Below are positions 25,965 to 34,283 of a stretch of DNA of 51,769 nt, piece after piece. The position numbers were made by a program, and so were the translations under genes. Under the pieces are notes generated by a model. That model was not told the DNA's origin. It saw only the letters and a program-made list of their open reading frames with translations, and searched no databases. The stretch comes from Streptomyces sp. ISL-12 (GTDB taxonomy: Bacteria > Actinomycetota > Actinomycetes > Streptomycetales > Streptomycetaceae). The stretch lies in NCBI RefSeq assembly GCF_018614415.1, contig NZ_JAGGOO010000085.1, forward strand, positions 1 through 51,769, in the 5' to 3' direction. Position 1 is the first letter of the stretch. Every line of letters begins with the position of its first letter.

Positions 25965-26993
25965 ATGGTGGTACGTGCGGCGGTGGCCGGAGCGAGCGGA
26001 TACGCGGGCGGAGAGCTGCTGCGTCTGCTCCTGGCCCATCCCGAGATCGAGATCGGTGCCCTGACCGGCAACTCCAACGCCGGGCAGCGCCTCGGCGCGC
26101 TCCAGCCGCACCTGCTGCCGCTGGCCGACCGGGTCCTGGAGCCGACCGCCCCCGAGATCCTCGCCGGGCACGACGTCGTCTTCCTCGCGCTGCCGCACGG
26201 CCAGTCCGCCGCCGTCGCCGAGCAGCTCGGCCCCGACGTGCTCGTCGTGGACATGGGCGCCGACTTCCGGCTGGCGGACGCCGGTGACTGGGAGGCCTAC
26301 TACGGGTCCCCGCACGCCGGGACCTGGCCCTACGGCCTGCCCGAGCTGCCGGGTGCCCGTGCCCGGCTCACCGGGTCCCGCCGTGTCGCGGTCCCCGGCT
26401 GCTACCCGACCGCCGTCTCCCTGGCGCTGTTCCCGGCGTACACGGCCCAGCTCGCCGAGCCCGAGGCCGTGATCGTCGCCTCCTCCGGCACCTCCGGCGC
26501 GGGCAAGGCGCCCAAGCCGCACCTGCTGGGCAGCGAGGTCATGGGGTCGATGTCCCCCTACGGCGTCGGCGGCGTCCACCGCCACACGCCCGAGATGATC
26601 CAGAACCTCTCCGCCGCGGCCGGCGAGCGGATCTCGGTCTCCTTCACACCGACCCTCGCGCCGATGCCCCGCGGCATCCTCGCCACGTGCAGCGCGAAGG
26701 CGAAGCCCGGAGTGAGCGCGGAGTCGCTGCGCGCCGCCTACCAGAAGGCGTACGCCGACGAGCCCTTCGTCCACCTGCTGCCCGAGGGCCAGTGGCCCGC
26801 GACCGCGTCCGTCTACGGTTCCAACGCCGTTCAGGTCCAGGTCGCGTACGACGCCGCCGCGGGCCGCATCATCGCCATCAGCGCCATCGACAACCTGGCC
26901 AAGGGCACCGCGGGCGGTGCCGTCCAGAGCATGAACCTCGCCCTGGGTCTCGACGAGACCACGGGACTGACGACGATCGGAGTCGCGCCGTGA
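25965..26993 (+). CDS. argC: N-acetyl-gamma-glutamyl-phosphate reductase
   Basis: 342 residues. NADPH-dependent reduction of N-acetylglutamyl phosphate to the semialdehyde, third step of arginine synthesis. The Rossmann motif AVAGASGYAGGELLRLL is at the N-terminus; the catalytic Cys lies in VPGCYPTAVSLAL; GTSGAGK and the C-terminal NLAKGTAGGAVQSMNLALG are conserved. ATG follows GGAGGAGGG at ideal spacing. First gene of argCJBDR, whose stop overlaps the argJ start by 4 bases. Confidence 0.97.
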   Translation: MVVRAAVAGASGYAGGELLRLLLAHPEIEIGALTGNSNAGQRLGALQPHLLPLADRVLEPTAPEILAGHDVVFLALPHGQSAAVAEQLGPDVLVVDMGADFRLADAGDWEAYYGSPHAGTWPYGLPELPGARARLTGSRRVAVPGCYPTAVSLALFPAYTAQLAEPEAVIVASSGTSGAGKAPKPHLLGSEVMGSMSPYGVGGVHRHTPEMIQNLSAAAGERISVSFTPTLAPMPRGILATCSAKAKPGVSAESLRAAYQKAYADEPFVHLLPEGQWPATASVYGSNAVQVQVAYDAAAGRIIAISAIDNLAKGTAGGAVQSMNLALGLDETTGLTTIGVAP

Positions 26994-28144
26994 GTGTGAC
27001 GGCAGCCAAGGGATTCACGGCGGCGGGCATCGCCGCCGGGATCAAGGAGAACGGCAACCCCGACCTGGCCCTCGTGGTCAACACCGGCCCCCGCCGCGCC
27101 GCCGCGGGCGTCTTCACCTCCAACCGCGTCAAGGCCGCGCCGGTCCTCTGGTCCGAGCAGGTGCTCAAGGGCGGGCAGGTGAGCGCCGTCGTCCTCAACT
27201 CCGGCGGCGCCAACGCCTGCACCGGCCCCAAGGGCTTCCAGGACACCCACGCCACCGCCGAGAAGGTGGCCGAGGTGCTCGGGGACACCGGCGCGGGCGA
27301 GGTGGCCGTCTGCTCGACCGGCCTCATCGGCGTCCTGCTCCCGATGGACAAGCTGCTCCCCGGCGTCGAGGCCGCGGCGGCCAAGCTGTCCGAGCACGGT
27401 GGTGAGAAGGCCGCCATCGCCATCAAGACCACCGACACCGTCCACAAGACGTCGGTCGTGACGCGCGACGGCTGGACCGTCGGCGGCATGGCCAAGGGCG
27501 CCGGCATGCTCGCCCCGGGCCTGGCCACCATGCTCGTCGTCCTCACCACCGACGCCGACCTGGACGCCGAGGCCCTGGACAAGGCGCTGCGCGCCGCCAC
27601 CAAGGTCACCTTCGACCGGGTCGACTCCGACGGCTGCATGTCCACCAACGACACCGTGCTGCTGCTCGCCTCGGGTGCCAGCGGGGTCACCCCCGAGTAC
27701 GCCGCGTTCGCCGAGGCCGTGCGCGCCGTCTGCGACGACCTCGGGCAGCAGCTCATCCGCGACGCCGAGGGCGCCAGCAAGGACATCAAGGTCGAGGTCG
27801 TGAACGCCGCGACCGAGGACGACGCCGTCGAGGTGGGCCGCTCCATCGCCCGCAACAACCTCCTCAAGTGCGCCATCCACGGCGAGGACCCCAACTGGGG
27901 CCGCGTCCTGTCCGCCATCGGCACCACCAAGGCCGCCTTCGAGCCCGACGCGCTGAACGTCGCCATCAACGGCGTGTGGGTGTGCAAGAACGGAGGTGTC
28001 GGCGAGGACCGCGACAAGGTCGACATGCGCTACCGCGAGGTCCACATCGTCGCCGACCTGGCGGCCGGTGACGCCACGGCCACCATCTGGACCAACGACC
28101 TCACCGCCGACTACGTCCACGAGAACAGCGCGTACTCCTCATGA
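26990..28144 (+). CDS. argJ: glutamate N-acetyltransferase / ornithine acetyltransferase
   Basis: 384 residues from GTG 26990; the GTG at 26996 is an alternative. It transfers acetyl from N-acetylornithine to glutamate, recycling the acetyl group. The autoproteolysis site is visible: AGMLAPGLATMLVVL, cleaved between Ala179 and Thr180, Thr180 becoming the nucleophile. The oxyanion-hole segment is CSTGLIGVLLPM. The C-terminal part contains HGEDPNWGRVLSAIG. Whether it can also use acetyl-CoA (bifunctional) cannot be told from sequence alone. The stop overlaps argB (ATGA). Confidence 0.97.
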   Translation: MSVTAAKGFTAAGIAAGIKENGNPDLALVVNTGPRRAAAGVFTSNRVKAAPVLWSEQVLKGGQVSAVVLNSGGANACTGPKGFQDTHATAEKVAEVLGDTGAGEVAVCSTGLIGVLLPMDKLLPGVEAAAAKLSEHGGEKAAIAIKTTDTVHKTSVVTRDGWTVGGMAKGAGMLAPGLATMLVVLTTDADLDAEALDKALRAATKVTFDRVDSDGCMSTNDTVLLLASGASGVTPEYAAFAEAVRAVCDDLGQQLIRDAEGASKDIKVEVVNAATEDDAVEVGRSIARNNLLKCAIHGEDPNWGRVLSAIGTTKAAFEPDALNVAINGVWVCKNGGVGEDRDKVDMRYREVHIVADLAAGDATATIWTNDLTADYVHENSAYSS

Positions 28145-29052
28145 GCAGCCCCACGCGGAAGCACACCGCGCTCCCCAAGGCCCGGATCCTCGTCGAGGCG
28201 CTGCCCTGGCTGGTGCGGCACGCCGGCAAGACGGTCGTCATCAAGTTCGGCGGCAACGCCATGGTGAACGAGGAGCTGAAGTCCGCCTTCGCGCAGGACG
28301 TCGTCTTCCTGCGGCACGCCGGCCTCAAGCCCGTCGTCGTGCACGGCGGCGGCCCGCAGATCAGCGCCGCCCTCGACCGGCACGGCATCGTCAGCGAGTT
28401 CAAGGCGGGGCTCAGGGTCACCACCGAGGACGCCATGGACGTCGTACGGATGGTGCTGGCCGGGCAGGTGCAGCGCGAACTGGTCGGGCTGCTCAACCGG
28501 CACGGCCCGCTCGCCGTCGGCATCACCGGCGAGGACGCGCACACCATGACCGCCACCAAGCACCAGCCCCGGATCGACGGCGAGCTGATCGACATCGGGC
28601 GGGTCGGTGAGATCACCGAGATCGACACCGGCGCGATCGAGGCGCTGCTCGCCGACGGCCGCATCCCGGTCGTCTCGTCGATCGCCCGCTCCCAGGACGA
28701 TCACCATGTCTACAACGTCAATGCTGATACGGCGGCTGCGGCACTCGCTGCGGCGCTGGGTGCCGAGACCCTCATGGTCCTCACCGACGTCGAGGGCCTC
28801 TACGAGGACTGGCCGAACAGCGACGAGGTGATCAGCCGCCTCACCGCCGGCCAGCTGGAGAAGCTGCTGCCCGAGCTGTCCAGCGGCATGGTGCCGAAGA
28901 TGGAGGGCTGTCTGCACGCCGTCCGCAATGGCGTCACCACCGCCCGGGTCATCGACGGCCGGGTCCAGCACTCGATCCTGCTGGAGATCTTCACCGACGA
29001 GGGCATCGGCACGATGGTCGTGCCGGACGAGACCGAGGGGGACCAGTCGTGA
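28141..29052 (+). CDS. argB: acetylglutamate kinase
   Basis: 303 residues. It phosphorylates N-acetylglutamate and is usually the arginine-feedback-controlled step. Motifs: VVIKFGGNAMVNEEL (nucleotide-binding Lys), VVVHGGGPQIS (Gly-rich substrate loop), and YNVNADTAAAALAAALGAE. The N-terminal helix before the core (TALPKARILVEALPWLVRHA) is the type linked with arginine-sensitive hexameric kinases. ATG overlaps the argJ stop and its stop overlaps argD (GTGA). Codons 187-207 are unusually rich in A/T third positions compared with the rest of the gene. Confidence 0.97.
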   Translation: MSSPTRKHTALPKARILVEALPWLVRHAGKTVVIKFGGNAMVNEELKSAFAQDVVFLRHAGLKPVVVHGGGPQISAALDRHGIVSEFKAGLRVTTEDAMDVVRMVLAGQVQRELVGLLNRHGPLAVGITGEDAHTMTATKHQPRIDGELIDIGRVGEITEIDTGAIEALLADGRIPVVSSIARSQDDHHVYNVNADTAAAALAAALGAETLMVLTDVEGLYEDWPNSDEVISRLTAGQLEKLLPELSSGMVPKMEGCLHAVRNGVTTARVIDGRVQHSILLEIFTDEGIGTMVVPDETEGDQS

Positions 29053-30248
29053 CCGCCAACCAGGAGCTGACCGCGCGGTGGCAGGGCGCGCTCATGAACA
29101 ACTACGGCACCCCGCGGCTGCCCCTGGTGCGCGGCGCCGGCGAGCGGGTGTGGGACGCCGACGGCAAGGAGTACCTGGACTTCGTCGGCGGCATCGCGGT
29201 CAACGCGCTCGGCCACGCCCACCCGGCGGTCGTCGAGGCCGTCAGCACGCAGATCGCGTCGCTGGGCCACGTCTCCAACCTGTTCATGGCCGAGCCGCCC
29301 GTCGCGCTCGCCGAGCGGCTGCTCCAGCGCTTCGGCCGGGACGGCAAGGTCTTCTTCTGCAACTCCGGCGCGGAGGCCAACGAGGGCGCCTTCAAGATCG
29401 GCCGGCTGACCGGGCGGCCGCACATGGTCGCCACCGAGGGCGGCTTCCACGGCCGCACCATGGGCGCGCTGGCCCTCACCGGCCAGCCCGGCAAGCAGGA
29501 GCCGTTCCTGCCGCTGCCGGGTGACGTCACGCACGTCCCGTACGGTGACGCGCAGGCGCTGGCCGCGGCGGTCACCGAGGACACCGCCCTGGTGGTCATC
29601 GAGCCGGTCCAGGGCGAGAACGGCGTGGTCGTGCCGCCCGCCGGCTATCTGAAGGCGGCCCGCGCGATCACCGCCGCCACGGGCGCGCTGCTGGTCCTGG
29701 ACGAGGTGCAGACCGGCGTCGGCCGCACCGGGCACTGGTTCGAGTACCAGGCCCACGAGGGCGTCCTGCCCGACGTCGTCACCCTCGCCAAGGGCCTCGG
29801 CGGCGGGCTGCCGCTGGGTGCGACGGTCGCCTTCGGCCGTGCGGCCGACCTCCTCCAGCCCGGCCAGCACGGCACCACCTTCGGCGGCAACCCGGTCGCC
29901 TGCGCCGCCGGACTCGCCGTCCTGGACACCATCGCGGACGAAGGGCTGCTGGAGAACGTCAAGCGGCAGAGCGAGCGGCTGCGCGAAGGCATCGAGGCGC
30001 TCGGCCACCCGCTGGTCGACCGCGTCCGGGGCGCGGGCCTGCTCCTGGGTATCGTGCTCACCGAGCCGCTCGCGCCGCAGGCGCAGCAGACGGCTCAGGA
30101 CGCCGGAATCCTGGTGAACGCGCCCGCCCCCGATGTCGTACGGCTGATGCCGCCGCTGAACCTCGGCGACGACGCGGTGGACGCGTTCCTCGGGGCGCTG
30201 CCCGGCATCCTGGACGCGGCAGGCGGGGACACACGATCCGGAGAATGA
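29049..30248 (+). CDS. argD: acetylornithine aminotransferase
   Basis: 399 residues, a class III PLP aminotransferase. It converts N-acetylglutamate semialdehyde to N-acetylornithine with glutamate. Motifs: FVGGIAVNALGHAHPAV, VFFCNSGAEANEGAFK, GFHGRTMGALALTG, LLVLDEVQTGVGRTG with the PLP-ring Asp, and Lys248 in VTLAKGLGGGLPLGA. GTG overlaps the argB stop by 4 bases. It may also serve in lysine or ectoine-type transaminations, as ArgD enzymes often do. Confidence 0.97.
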   Translation: MTANQELTARWQGALMNNYGTPRLPLVRGAGERVWDADGKEYLDFVGGIAVNALGHAHPAVVEAVSTQIASLGHVSNLFMAEPPVALAERLLQRFGRDGKVFFCNSGAEANEGAFKIGRLTGRPHMVATEGGFHGRTMGALALTGQPGKQEPFLPLPGDVTHVPYGDAQALAAAVTEDTALVVIEPVQGENGVVVPPAGYLKAARAITAATGALLVLDEVQTGVGRTGHWFEYQAHEGVLPDVVTLAKGLGGGLPLGATVAFGRAADLLQPGQHGTTFGGNPVACAAGLAVLDTIADEGLLENVKRQSERLREGIEALGHPLVDRVRGAGLLLGIVLTEPLAPQAQQTAQDAGILVNAPAPDVVRLMPPLNLGDDAVDAFLGALPGILDAAGGDTRSGE

Positions 30249-30255
30249 GACGACG

Positions 30256-30801
30256 ATGAGCCAGGCGCAGGACCACGAGAGCGCGGGGGCCGCGGGGCCC
30301 GCCGTGCCGCAGACCCGCACCGCCCGCCACCGCCGGATCGTGGACATCCTCAACCGGCAGCCGGTGCGGTCGCAGAGCCAGCTCGCGAAGCTGCTCGCCG
30401 ACGACGGGCTGACCGTCACCCAGGCGACGCTCTCCCGGGACCTGGACGAGCTGAACGCGGTCAAGATCCGCAACACCGACGGCGACCTGATCTACGCGGT
30501 GCCCAGCGAGGGCGGGTTCCGCACGCCCCGGGCGCCGCTGGGCGGGTCGGCGAAGGAGGAGCGGATGCGGCGGCTCTCCGCGGAGCTGCTGATCTCCGCG
30601 GAGGCGTCCGCCAACCTCGTGGTCCTGCGCACCCCGCCGGGGGCGGCGCAGTTCCTCGCCTCGGCCATCGACCAGGCGGAACTGCACGACATCCTCGGGA
30701 CGATCGCCGGGGACGACACGGTGATGCTGATCAGCCGGAACCCTACGGGTGGGCAGGCGCTGGCGGATCATCTGCTGCGGTTGGCCCAGAACGGGCATTG
30801 A
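30256..30801 (+). CDS. argR: arginine repressor
   Basis: 181 residues. The N-terminal winged helix (RHRRIVDILNRQPVRSQSQL, then TVTQATLSRDLDELNAVK with the SRD recognition segment) binds ARG boxes. The C-terminal domain (LRTPPGAAQFLASAIDQAEL, GTIAGDDTVMLISR) forms hexamers and binds arginine. The last gene of the operon, 7 bases after argD, so it represses its own synthesis via the argC promoter. The argH promoter is a second likely target in the window. Confidence 0.97.
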   Translation: MSQAQDHESAGAAGPAVPQTRTARHRRIVDILNRQPVRSQSQLAKLLADDGLTVTQATLSRDLDELNAVKIRNTDGDLIYAVPSEGGFRTPRAPLGGSAKEERMRRLSAELLISAEASANLVVLRTPPGAAQFLASAIDQAELHDILGTIAGDDTVMLISRNPTGGQALADHLLRLAQNGH

Positions 30802-30818
30802 GGGTGGTTTGTCGGGTG

Positions 30819-30860
30819 CGGGTGCGTGGGGGTCGGTCGCGCGGTTCCCCGCGCCCCTCA
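30819..30860 (-). repeat. dispersed intergenic repeat, copy C (short form)
   Basis: On the minus strand it shows AGGGGCGCGGGG, then AACCG, then CGCGACCGACCCCC. It shares both ends with copies A and B but lacks their central 30 bases. It lies between the convergent argR and apbE genes. Confidence 0.55.
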
Positions 30861-30871
30861 GGTACCTCCGC

Positions 30872-31648
30872 TCACCCGAGTCGAGAGGCGAGGCCGCCTG
30901 TGCATCTCACCTCGTCGCCCGCCGTGATCAGGAGGGCCTCCACGCCCTCCAGGGACTCCAGCCATCTCAGCCCCTCCCTCGACCCCATCGCGAAGGCCGC
31001 CGTCGCCCAGCAGTCCGCCCAGGTCAGGCTGGACGCCACCACCGTGACCGAGACGAGGTCGGTGACGGCGGAGCGGCCCGTGCGCGGGTCGACGACATGG
31101 GCGCCGCGCTCGGCGGACCCGGAGGTCGCGACGGCCAGCTCCCTCGCCCCGGCGGCGGAGAGGACGGCCGCCAGCGCCCCCGGACGCAGCGGGTCCGACA
31201 CGCCGACCCGCCACGGCCGGCCGGCCCCCGGCACGCCGAGCAACTGCACGTCCCCGCCCCCGTTGACGCTGACGCCGTCCGGCCCCGCCGCCGCGATCCG
31301 CCGCGCGGCCCGCTCCACCGCCCAGCCCTTCACGATCCCTGTGGGGTCGAGCCGGCCCTCGTACGACGTGCTGAACCAGCCCTCGCTCACCCGTTCCGCC
31401 TCGGCCGCCAGCTCCAGCACCCGGGCGACCTCGGGCGCGCACTCCTCGACGGTCAGCTCGCCCCGGGCCAGCCGGGAGATCTGGCTGTCGCGGCGGTAGG
31501 TGCTGAACACCTCGTCGGCCCGGTGCAGCCCGGCGACCGCCTCCCGGAGGGCCGCCCGTACGGCGGCCGGTTCCCCGCCGCGGACGTCGAAGGAGAAGAC
31601 GGTGCCCATCGCCTCCTCCACATGACGCACCCCGGCGGGCTCAGCCAC
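30872..31648 (-). CDS. apbE: FAD:protein FMN transferase (ApbE)
   Basis: 258 residues. ApbE attaches FMN from FAD to a Thr or Ser of target proteins, using Mg2+. Motifs: MGTVFSFDV at the start of the domain, FSTYRRDSQISRL, GWFSTSYEGRLDPTGIVKGWA, VNGGGDVQLLG, LAVATSGSAERG, HVVDPRTGRSA and WADCWATAAFAMG. Unlike many ApbE proteins it has no signal peptide or lipobox, so it should act in the cytoplasm. GTG start; its 5' end overlaps the stop of the FMN-binding protein gene by 8 bases, and that protein is its evident substrate. Confidence 0.92.
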   Translation of the reverse strand: MAEPAGVRHVEEAMGTVFSFDVRGGEPAAVRAALREAVAGLHRADEVFSTYRRDSQISRLARGELTVEECAPEVARVLELAAEAERVSEGWFSTSYEGRLDPTGIVKGWAVERAARRIAAAGPDGVSVNGGGDVQLLGVPGAGRPWRVGVSDPLRPGALAAVLSAAGARELAVATSGSAERGAHVVDPRTGRSAVTDLVSVTVVASSLTWADCWATAAFAMGSREGLRWLESLEGVEALLITAGDEVRCTGGLASRLG

Positions 31649-32111
31649 CGGCCTTGTCCAGGGCCGACTGCAGTGACTGCTTGTATCCGGCGCTGGTGTA
31701 CGTCGCTCCTGTGACGGTGTCGATGTCGGCGGTGCCGGTGGTGAGGGTGGCTCGGTCGAGCTGGGGGATGGCGTCGGCGGTGACTTGGCTGCTGCGTCCG
31801 CCTTCGGGGGCTTGGACGGCCTCCGCCTTGGTGATCTTGCCGTCGGTGAGGGTCAGGCGGACCTGGACGGGGCCGTACTGGGTGCGGACCGCGTCGCCGA
31901 GGACCGTGTCGGCGGTGGTGTCCTGGCCGCTGCCCTGTGCCGACCCCTGTGCTGATCCCTGTGCCGACCCCTGTGCTGATCCCTGCGGTGACTGGGCGGC
32001 GGCCGGGGCGCCCGGGTCGGACGCCGGTTTCAGCGACAGCAGCAGCACGACGCCGGTCACCGTCGCGGCGCCCGCGAGCACGGCACGCCGGACGGGGTGG
32101 CTCTTCCTCAT
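31641..32111 (-). CDS. membrane-anchored FMN-binding domain protein
   Basis: 156 residues. The N-terminus (HPVRRAVLAGAATVTGVVLLL) is a signal or anchor with a Tat-like twin Arg. A repeat linker of four QGSA units plus QGSG (residues 43-62) joins it to a compact FMN-binding domain. The covalent-flavin motif is DTVTGATYTS, with Thr137 as the expected FMN-linked residue, as in NqrC/RnfG-type domains. It probably carries electrons outside the membrane from the neighbouring flavocytochrome. ATG is preceded by GAGGAGAAGGAG. Confidence 0.92.
   Translation of the reverse strand: MRKSHPVRRAVLAGAATVTGVVLLLSLKPASDPGAPAAAQSPQGSAQGSAQGSAQGSAQGSGQDTTADTVLGDAVRTQYGPVQVRLTLTDGKITKAEAVQAPEGGRSSQVTADAIPQLDRATLTTGTADIDTVTGATYTSAGYKQSLQSALDKAGG
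31926..31985 (-). repeat. 12-base tandem repeats encoding the QGSA linker
   Basis: Five 12-base units encode QGSA four times and QGSG once. Neighbouring units alternate between two synonymous versions, which suggests duplication of a 24-base unit. The linker length could vary between strains. Confidence 0.8.
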
Positions 32112-32144
32112 CTCGCGTGCTCTCCTTCTCCTCGTGACGTGCGC

Positions 32145-33527
32145 TCACATCTCGAACGACTCGTGATGGATACGGCGGGCCGGGACCCCGGCGCCGCGCA
32201 GCGCCTCGTAGACCGACCGCGCGAAACCGGGCGGCCCGCACAGGAAGACGTCGTGACGGTCCACGTCCGGGATCTTGCGGGCCAGCGACTCCGCCGAGAT
32301 GTCAGGACGCGCCCCGTCCGGGCTGTTGACCGCGTACATCAGGCGGGCGCCGCGCGCGTCGGCGATCGCGGCCAGTTCGTCCCACAGCGCGAGGTCCTGG
32401 GTGCTGTTGGCCCGGTAGAGCAGCGTGATGTCACCGGCCGCGCCCGGCAGCGTCTCGAACAGCGCCCGCATCGGCGTGATCCCGACCCCGCCCGCCACCA
32501 GCAGCACCTTGCCGCGGCTGCGGCGCCGCGCGGTCAGCGCCCCGTACGGGCCCTCCGCCCACACCCGGGTGCCCGGCGTCAGCTCCCGCAGCCGTGCGCT
32601 GTGGTCGCCGATCGCCTTCACCGTGATCCGCAGCATCTCCGGGCGGGGCGCCGCCGACAGCGAGTACGGGTGGGAGCTGAACCGCATGCCGGGCGCCATG
32701 AAGCGCCACCGGAGGAACTGCCCGGCCTCCGCCCCCATCCGGTGCAGCTTCCGCCCGCCGATCAGCACCGACACGATGCCGGGCGTCTCCTCGACGACCG
32801 CCTCGACCCGCATCCGGTGCCGCAGGTTCAGCCGCAGCGGCGTGACGATCCGGTACCAGACCACCAGCGCCGTCACCGACCCGTACAGCGCGTACCAGAC
32901 GGTCCGCGCGACGGGCTCCACGACGAAGTCGTTCCCGGCGGTCAGCTGGTGCCAGAAGGTCAGGAACACCGCCGTGTAGGTCAGCAGATGGACGTGGTAC
33001 CAGACGTCGTAGGGGATGCGGCGGCGCACCGGGCCGGCCGAGAGCAGGCCGATCAGCAGGAGCAGACCGGTGCCGATCGTGGCCTTGCCGAGGTCCGGGA
33101 GGCCGGTCACCGACTCCACCGTCTGCGCGACCAGGCCGCCGAGGCCCCGGCCGGACTGGAGCGCGTACCCCCACATGATCAGGAAGAGGTGCGCGAGGAC
33201 CAGGCAGAGCGTGTAGCGGCCGGTCATGGCGTGCCAGCGGGCCACCCGGTCCGAGCCCACCCGCCGCTCCAGGGCGGGCACCCGGGCCATCTGGAGGACG
33301 ACCAGCGCCATCAGGTAGCCGGCGAGCAGCCCGGTGATGCGGCCCGCGCCCAGGATCCGGGCGGTGTCGTCGGAGATGGCGGGCGTGTTGCGCCACCACA
33401 GCCACAACACGCCCGCCGCGCCCGCCCACACGGCGAGCAGCAGGGGGACGGCCGGGGAACGGCGCGGACGGATGCGGCGCATCGTCTGGCGGCGGGCGGC
33501 ACGTCCGCCGGCGAGCGTGGTGGTCAC
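32145..33527 (-). CDS. ferric-reductase-like flavocytochrome (heme-binding membrane domain plus FAD/NAD oxidoreductase)
   Basis: 460 residues. Six predicted helices carry possible heme ligands: His in WHAMTGRYTLCLVLAHLFL, and in WYHVHLLTYTAVFLTFWHQ. The C-terminal half is a ferredoxin-NADP-reductase-type module: FAD motif SSHPYSLSAAP, then LLVAGGVGITPMRALF for NAD(P), and a final VFLCGPPGFARSVY. No 2Fe-2S domain is present. It should move electrons from cytoplasmic NAD(P)H through heme to an outside acceptor; the FMN-binding protein encoded next is the likely one. GTG start with GGAGG 4 bases upstream. Confidence 0.9.
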   Translation of the reverse strand: MTTTLAGGRAARRQTMRRIRPRRSPAVPLLLAVWAGAAGVLWLWWRNTPAISDDTARILGAGRITGLLAGYLMALVVLQMARVPALERRVGSDRVARWHAMTGRYTLCLVLAHLFLIMWGYALQSGRGLGGLVAQTVESVTGLPDLGKATIGTGLLLLIGLLSAGPVRRRIPYDVWYHVHLLTYTAVFLTFWHQLTAGNDFVVEPVARTVWYALYGSVTALVVWYRIVTPLRLNLRHRMRVEAVVEETPGIVSVLIGGRKLHRMGAEAGQFLRWRFMAPGMRFSSHPYSLSAAPRPEMLRITVKAIGDHSARLRELTPGTRVWAEGPYGALTARRRSRGKVLLVAGGVGITPMRALFETLPGAAGDITLLYRANSTQDLALWDELAAIADARGARLMYAVNSPDGARPDISAESLARKIPDVDRHDVFLCGPPGFARSVYEALRGAGVPARRIHHESFEM

Positions 33528-33587
33528 GGTTCCTCCGTGGGGGACAAGACCCTTGGCCCACAGGTACGTGCCGTGCCCGCCGAGTGT

Positions 33588-34280
33588 TCAGTACCGGGTG
33601 AGCGCCGTCTTCCCGCCCGAGGTGCCGATCGCGATGTGCGGCCGGGCCGCCGGGTCTGCCCAGCGGAGGATCTCCCGCATGGCACGGGCCGGCACCGACA
33701 CGCACCCGGCCGTCGCCCCCTCCCCGTTCACGTGCAGGAAGATGCCCGCGCCGCGCCCCCGCACCGGACGGTGGTAGTTGAAGCCGATGACCAGGGCGTG
33801 CGCGTACTGCGTGCCGTACGTGATCAGGTGCTCGGCCTCGGTGGCGGCGCAGTCGGCGGGGCGGGGCTCGGTCCAGCGGTTGTAGGAGCGGGAGCGGTTG
33901 TCCTGGCACCACCAGGAGTCCTGGCGCACGGGACGGTAGCGGTACGCCGTCCCGGGCGGCGCCGGTTCGATGCCGAAGGCGTAGGGGAGGCCGTACAGGC
34001 CGGTCGGGGTGGTGTTCGTGCCCTGCTTCCGCGTCGTCCCCTCTGTCAGCCCGCCGGCCCCGAACCGGGCGGGCGCCGATCCGGCCCGCGCCCAGCGGCC
34101 GCGCTCGCGGTCCCACCAGGTGACGGTGCCGGTGGTGGAGGCGGTGTCCGGGGCGACGGCGGTGATCAGCTGGGTGCCGCCGCCGGTGGCCGCCATCCGC
34201 GCGGGCAGCGGCTCCGGGGGAGCGGAGAACGCCGGGAGCAGGAAGGACGCGAGGACGAGGGCGACGACACCGGGGCGCAT
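33588..34280 (-). CDS. secreted L,D-transpeptidase-like (YkuD) protein
   Basis: 230 residues with a signal peptide (MRPGVVALVLASFLLPAFS). The YkuD catalytic region is visible near the C-terminus: FLHVNGEGATAGCVSVP, containing the conserved His and nucleophilic Cys, with HALVIGFNYH upstream. Such enzymes form 3-3 cross-links in peptidoglycan or attach proteins to it. A second pair of Cys (WWCQDN and PADCAAT) may form a disulfide. Its ATG is 3 bases after the PPOX-family stop, so the two are coupled and head the five-gene minus-strand operon. Confidence 0.85.
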   Translation of the reverse strand: MRPGVVALVLASFLLPAFSAPPEPLPARMAATGGGTQLITAVAPDTASTTGTVTWWDRERGRWARAGSAPARFGAGGLTEGTTRKQGTNTTPTGLYGLPYAFGIEPAPPGTAYRYRPVRQDSWWCQDNRSRSYNRWTEPRPADCAATEAEHLITYGTQYAHALVIGFNYHRPVRGRGAGIFLHVNGEGATAGCVSVPARAMREILRWADPAARPHIAIGTSGGKTALTRY

Positions 34281-34283
34281 GGC

